The notes under the pieces are model-generated. The model was given only the letters and a program-made list of their open reading frames with translations, was not told the DNA's origin and did not search any database. Source: Acidobacteriota bacterium (lineage in GTDB: Bacteria; Acidobacteriota; Thermoanaerobaculia; Multivoradales; Multivoraceae). From it: a stretch of 64,000 nucleotides of DNA. Numbering within the stretch: position 1 is the first letter of the stretch; each line of letters starts with the position of its first letter. Of the stretch, positions 60,685 through 64,000 are shown piece after piece. A program made the position numbers and the translations under genes. The DNA is taken from the NCBI GenBank assembly GCA_003388555.1, contig QQVD01000001.1:23501-87500 (forward strand). Reading direction: 5' to 3'.

Positions 60685-62094
60685 ATGTGCGGCATCTTCG
60701 GCGTTCAAGGTCACGCCGACGCGGCCAACCTCACCTACCTCGGGCTGTACGCCCTGCAGCACCGGGGACAGGAGAGCGCCGGAATCGTCGCCACCGATGG
60801 TCGTGTGGTCCGTGCGGAGCGCGGCATGGGACACGTGGCGGAGATCTTCTCGCGCAAACGCATCGAGCGGCTGCCCGGGACCACCGCGATCGGGCACACC
60901 CGCTATTCGACCGCCGGCCACTCGGTGCTGCGCAACGCCCAGCCGATCGTGGTGCAGACCTCGATGGGGCCGCTGGCGCTGGTGCACAACGGCAACCTGG
61001 TCAACGCGGCGGCCATTCGTGAGCAGCTCGAGGCCGAGGGATCGATCTTCCAGACCACCTCCGACTCGGAGGTGATCCTGCATCTGATGGCGCGCAACCC
61101 CAGGGCCGAGACCGTGGAGTCGTTGCGCGTCGCCCTCGAGCAGGTGGAGGGCGCCTACTCGCTGCTCCTGCTCACCTCGGAGGGAGTCATCGCGGCGCGC
61201 GATCCGCACGGCTTCCGGCCGCTGGCGCTCGGCAGCTTCCAGGGGGGCGCCGTGTTCGCGTCCGAGACCTGTGCCTTCGATCTGATGCAGGCCGAGGGGG
61301 ATCGCGAGTTGTTGCCCGGCGAGATCGTCGCGGCGCTCGACGGCCAGGAGATCCGCAGCCTGATGCTGCCGGCGCGGCGGCGGGTGGCCCGCTGTGTCTT
61401 CGAGCAGATCTACTTCTCGCGGCCCGACAGCAGGATCTTCGGCGACGACGTCTCGGCGGCGCGACTGGCGATGGGGCGCAAGCTGGCCGAGGAGTCACCG
61501 GTGGTCGCCGACCTGGTGGTTCCGGTCCCGGATTCCGGGCTGTTCGCCGCGATGGGTTTCTCGCGCCAGTCCGGCATCCCCTTCGAGCTGGGGCTGATCC
61601 GCAACCACTACGTCGGCCGGACCTTCATCGAGCCGAAGCAGTCGATCCGGGACTTCGGCGTGCGGGTCAAGCTCAACCCGGTGACCGGCCTGATCCAGGG
61701 GCGCCGGGTCGTGCTGGTCGACGACTCGATCGTGCGCGGCACCACGTCGCGCAAGATCGTGCGCATGGTGCGCGAGGCCGGTGCCAGAGAGGTGCACCTG
61801 CGGATCACCTCGCCGCCGACGGCGTATCCGTGCCACTACGGGATCAACACCCCGACCCGGGAGGAGCTGATCGCCTCGTCCAAGACCCTCGAGGAGATCC
61901 GTGACTTCACCGAGGCCGACTCGTTGGCCTACCTGAGTCTGGAGGGGCTGTTCGAGTGCGTCAGCGGAGCGCCGGAGTCCTACTGCACGGCGTGCTGGAC
62001 CGGCAGCTACCCGGTGGTGCCCTCCTCGACGCGCGACGACCGTCAGGGCCAGCTCTTCACGGTGCTCGCCGACGGTGAGGACGAGATGCGATGA
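60685..62094 (+). CDS. purF: amidophosphoribosyltransferase (iron-sulphur type, no propeptide)
   Basis: First committed enzyme of purine synthesis. The 469-aa protein starts [10 protein letters not shown], so Cys2 becomes the catalytic nucleophile after Met removal. It has [11 protein letters not shown], the PRPP loop [18 protein letters not shown], and four cysteines at the B. subtilis-type [4Fe-4S] ligand positions (Cys237, Cys383, Cys434, Cys437). GGAG at 60671-60674 serves the ATG. A 187-bp gap separates it from purL, and it overlaps purM by ATGA. Confidence 0.96.
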   Translation: MCGIFGVQGHADAANLTYLGLYALQHRGQESAGIVATDGRVVRAERGMGHVAEIFSRKRIERLPGTTAIGHTRYSTAGHSVLRNAQPIVVQTSMGPLALVHNGNLVNAAAIREQLEAEGSIFQTTSDSEVILHLMARNPRAETVESLRVALEQVEGAYSLLLLTSEGVIAARDPHGFRPLALGSFQGGAVFASETCAFDLMQAEGDRELLPGEIVAALDGQEIRSLMLPARRRVARCVFEQIYFSRPDSRIFGDDVSAARLAMGRKLAEESPVVADLVVPVPDSGLFAAMGFSRQSGIPFELGLIRNHYVGRTFIEPKQSIRDFGVRVKLNPVTGLIQGRRVVLVDDSIVRGTTSRKIVRMVREAGAREVHLRITSPPTAYPCHYGINTPTREELIASSKTLEEIRDFTEADSLAYLSLEGLFECVSGAPESYCTACWTGSYPVVPSSTRDDRQGQLFTVLADGEDEMR

Positions 62095-63158
62095 AGCGGC
62101 AGCAGCGATCCAGCGCCTACTCGAGGTCGGGCGTCGACATCGACGCCCAGGACCGCGCCCTGCGCGGCATCCGCGAGATCGTCGAGTCGACGAGGACCGC
62201 GGGCGTGCTCAGCGAGCTGGGCAGTTTCGGCGGTCTCTTCGCTCCCGACCTCGGCGGCTGCGCCGAGCCGGTGCTCGTCTCCTCGGCCGACGGTGTGGGC
62301 ACCAAGCTGATGGTGGCACGGATGGCCGGCGACTACTCGACGGTGGGGCGGGACCTGGTCAACCACTGCGTGAACGACATCCTGGTGCAGGGCGCCGCGC
62401 CGCTCTTCTTCCTCGACTACGTCGGTGCGGGACGCCTCGATCCCGATGCGATGCGTCAACTGGTCGGCGGCGTCGCCGCGGGCTGCCGCGAGAACGGCTG
62501 CGCGCTGCTCGGCGGCGAGACCGCGGAGATGCCGGGCTTCTATCAGGAGGGCGACTACGAGCTCGTGGGCTTCATCGTCGGCCTCGTCGACCGCTCGCGA
62601 CTCATCGACGGCTCCCGGGTCGCGCCTCGCGATGTGTTGGTCGGCCTGCCCTCGGCCGGGCTGCATACGAACGGATTCTCGCTGGCGCGCAGGGCGCTGC
62701 TCGAGGCCGCCGGCCTCGGCCTCGAGGATCGCCTCGGCGAAACCGGGATGACGGTGGGCGAACATCTGCTGGCGCCGCACCTCAGCTACCTGGCCGCGGT
62801 GCGGCCGCTGCTCGGCCGAGCGGCGCTGCACGGGATCGCCCACATCACCGGTGGTGGACTGACCGACAACCTGCCGCGCATCCTGCCACGCGGCCTGCAG
62901 GCGGAGATCCGGCTCGGATCCTGGGAGATCCCGGAGCTCTTCGCACAGATCCAGCGCTTCGGCGAGGTCGACAGCGAGGAGATGCTGCGGGTCTTCAACA
63001 TGGGCATCGGGCTGGTGCTGGCGGTCGCCCCCGAGTCGCTCGGTGAGGTGCTGCGCGAGCTGCGCCAGCAGGGTCAGCGTGGGATCCCGATCGGCACCGT
63101 GCAGGAGGGGCCGGGAGGAGTCGTCTACGACCCCGGCGTCGGGATCGTCGACGAGTGA
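62091..63158 (+). CDS. purM: phosphoribosylformylglycinamidine cyclo-ligase
   Basis: Closes the imidazole ring to form AIR. The 355-aa protein has YSRSGVDIDAQ-type N-terminus, LFAPDLGG, SSADGVGTKL, GGETAEMPGFY and AHITGGGLTDNLPRIL, the usual PurM markers. Start overlaps purF (ATGA) and stop overlaps purN (GTGA). Confidence 0.96.
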   Translation: MKRQQRSSAYSRSGVDIDAQDRALRGIREIVESTRTAGVLSELGSFGGLFAPDLGGCAEPVLVSSADGVGTKLMVARMAGDYSTVGRDLVNHCVNDILVQGAAPLFFLDYVGAGRLDPDAMRQLVGGVAAGCRENGCALLGGETAEMPGFYQEGDYELVGFIVGLVDRSRLIDGSRVAPRDVLVGLPSAGLHTNGFSLARRALLEAAGLGLEDRLGETGMTVGEHLLAPHLSYLAAVRPLLGRAALHGIAHITGGGLTDNLPRILPRGLQAEIRLGSWEIPELFAQIQRFGEVDSEEMLRVFNMGIGLVLAVAPESLGEVLRELRQQGQRGIPIGTVQEGPGGVVYDPGVGIVDE

Positions 63159-63826
63159 CGACGGCTTCCCAATCCGGCCCTCCGGTAGGCAGGACTGCTC
63201 GCATGGGCGTTCTGCTGTCGGGGCGAGGCAGCAACTTCCTGGCGCTGCAGCAGGCGATCTCCCGCGGTGACCTGTCGGCCGAGATCGCCGTGGTGGTCAG
63301 CAACCGCGACGACGCTTCCGGCCTGGACGCAGCGCGTCGTCTCGGCCTGCCGGCGGTGGCGGTGCCCAAGATCGGCGGCGCCAGTCGGCACGATCACGAG
63401 CAGCAGGTGCTGGCGGTGCTCGAGGACGCCTCGGTGGACTGGATCTGCCTGGCGGGCTACATGCGGCTGCTCTCGGCCGAGTTCGTCGCCCGCTTTCCTC
63501 GGCGCATCGTCAACATCCACCCCAGCCTGCTGCCGTCGTTCCCGGGCCTCCGTGTTCACGAGCAGGTGATCGAGCACGGATCGCGGGTGAGCGGTTGCAC
63601 CGTGCATCTGGTCGACGCGGGCCTCGACAGCGGTCCGATCGTTCGTCAGACCCCGGTCGCGGTCGCCTCGGACGACGACGCGGACAGCCTGGCGGCACGG
63701 GTGCTGGCCGCCGAGCACGACACCTACTGGCGTGCGATGCGCGACCTGACCACCAGGCACTGGGTGCTGCGGGGCAGGCGGCTGTGCTTCCTCGACGGGG
63801 AACCGGAGGGCTGGCCCGGCGCCTGA
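63155..63826 (+). CDS. purN: phosphoribosylglycinamide formyltransferase PurN
   Basis: Adds the formyl group to GAR using 10-formyl-THF. The protein has LLSGRGSNF, VVVSNRDDASGLDAARRLG (quoted: SNRDDASGL), CLAGYMRLL, the catalytic NIHPSLLPSFPG and CTVHLVDAGLDSGPI. GTG at 63155 (223 aa) is coupled to purM. ATG at 63203 would give a 207-aa form starting MGVLLSGRGSN, slightly short for the family, so the longer form is listed. Last gene of the purine set. Confidence 0.94.
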   Translation: MTTASQSGPPVGRTARMGVLLSGRGSNFLALQQAISRGDLSAEIAVVVSNRDDASGLDAARRLGLPAVAVPKIGGASRHDHEQQVLAVLEDASVDWICLAGYMRLLSAEFVARFPRRIVNIHPSLLPSFPGLRVHEQVIEHGSRVSGCTVHLVDAGLDSGPIVRQTPVAVASDDDADSLAARVLAAEHDTYWRAMRDLTTRHWVLRGRRLCFLDGEPEGWPGA

Positions 63827-63842
63827 GTCGACCGGGTCGACT
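63826..63842 (+). terminator. candidate hairpin overlapping the purN stop
   Basis: AGTCGA (63826-63831) pairs with TCGACT (63837-63842) around CCGGG, starting at the last base of the purN stop codon. It is short and lacks a T-run. Confidence 0.35.
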
Positions 63843-63961
63843 TACCTCCCGGACGCCGCACGCCGCCCCGGTTAGGCCTGAAGCGTGGCGCCGGCGGGCG
63901 TCCGACCCGGGAGCGCAGGAGAGGCCCGAGAGCTCCGGACGCCGATCTGGCCGTCCAGGGG

Positions 63962-63991
63962 TTGACAGCTCTCCACGGCATCCACTACGAT
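63962..63991 (+). promoter_or_regulatory. sigma-70-type promoter for the next gene
   Basis: TTGACA (63962-63967) is followed after 18 bp by TACGAT (63986-63991). It points right, out of the window, and has the same layout as the pilM promoter. Confidence 0.65.
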
Positions 63992-64000
63992 CTCAGATCC

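Noticed and set aside
1..64000. tRNA, rRNA, riboswitch and insertion-sequence signals
   Set aside because: A visual search for tRNA T-loop patterns, rRNA-like stretches, TPP-type motifs near thiE and transposase-like frames found nothing convincing; short structured RNAs could still be missed without a covariance-model search.

Overview
The window is a GC-rich (roughly 65-70 % by eye), densely packed chromosomal segment from a Gram-negative bacterium. Outer-membrane biogenesis genes (LolA, an Omp85-like barrel, a type IV pilus secretin), a full system I cytochrome c maturation set and many TPR proteins suggest an Acidobacteriota lineage such as Thermoanaerobaculia. That assignment is inferred from gene content and style, not from a database search. 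I see no rRNA, tRNA, insertion sequence, prophage or CRISPR array.

Layout: 1-5.6 kb (+) holds lolA, tgt, yajC, secD and secF. 5.8-8.1 kb is a bifunctional (p)ppGpp enzyme. 8.3-14.3 kb is pilMNOPQ behind a good sigma-70 promoter. It is followed by three secreted or lipid-anchored proteins (unknown, IPT/PKD, Big/PKD) and then a TPR gene coupled to a Roadblock-like gene (14.3-20.1 kb). 20.1-22.6 kb has a ThiE-like protein, a 35-aa MetS-like membrane peptide behind a 10-codon leader ORF, aroK and a metallophosphoesterase. 22.7-29.9 kb (-) is a complete ccmABCDEFGHI operon, including a small ccmD. 30.1-32.4 kb (+) is an ECF sigma factor, a membrane protein in anti-sigma position and a beta-helix/membrane protein. 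32.8-36.5 kb (+) is a zinc-ribbon TPR protein and proS.

36.5-45.9 kb (-) reads trmFO, xerC, hslV, hslU, an LptM-like/Fn3 lipoprotein, dapF, tyrS and an ApbE-like protein. topA (46.0-48.8 kb) points the other way and sits between trmFO and dprA (48.8-50.1 kb, -). This is the well-known dprA-topA-trmFO-xerC-hslVU order with topA inverted. 50.4-55.4 kb (+) is a promoter-to-hairpin unit encoding an exported TPR protein, an exported protein of unknown function and a 970-aa outer-membrane protein. That last protein joins an HExxH peptidase domain, a TolB-like propeller and an Omp85-like barrel. 55.5-63.8 kb (+) has two metallo-beta-lactamase-fold enzymes leading into purSQLFMN, joined mostly by GTGA/ATGA overlaps. 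A clear promoter for the next gene ends the window.

The main themes are envelope construction (Lol, Sec, T4P, Lpt/Bam-like parts, cytochrome c maturation), stress signalling, DNA maintenance and purine synthesis. The best candidates for new biology are the peptidase-propeller-barrel unit, the LptM-like/Fn3 lipoprotein upstream of dapF, the surface-lipoprotein/TPR/Roadblock cassette after pilQ, and the putative beta-clamp motif on a YycJ-type nuclease.
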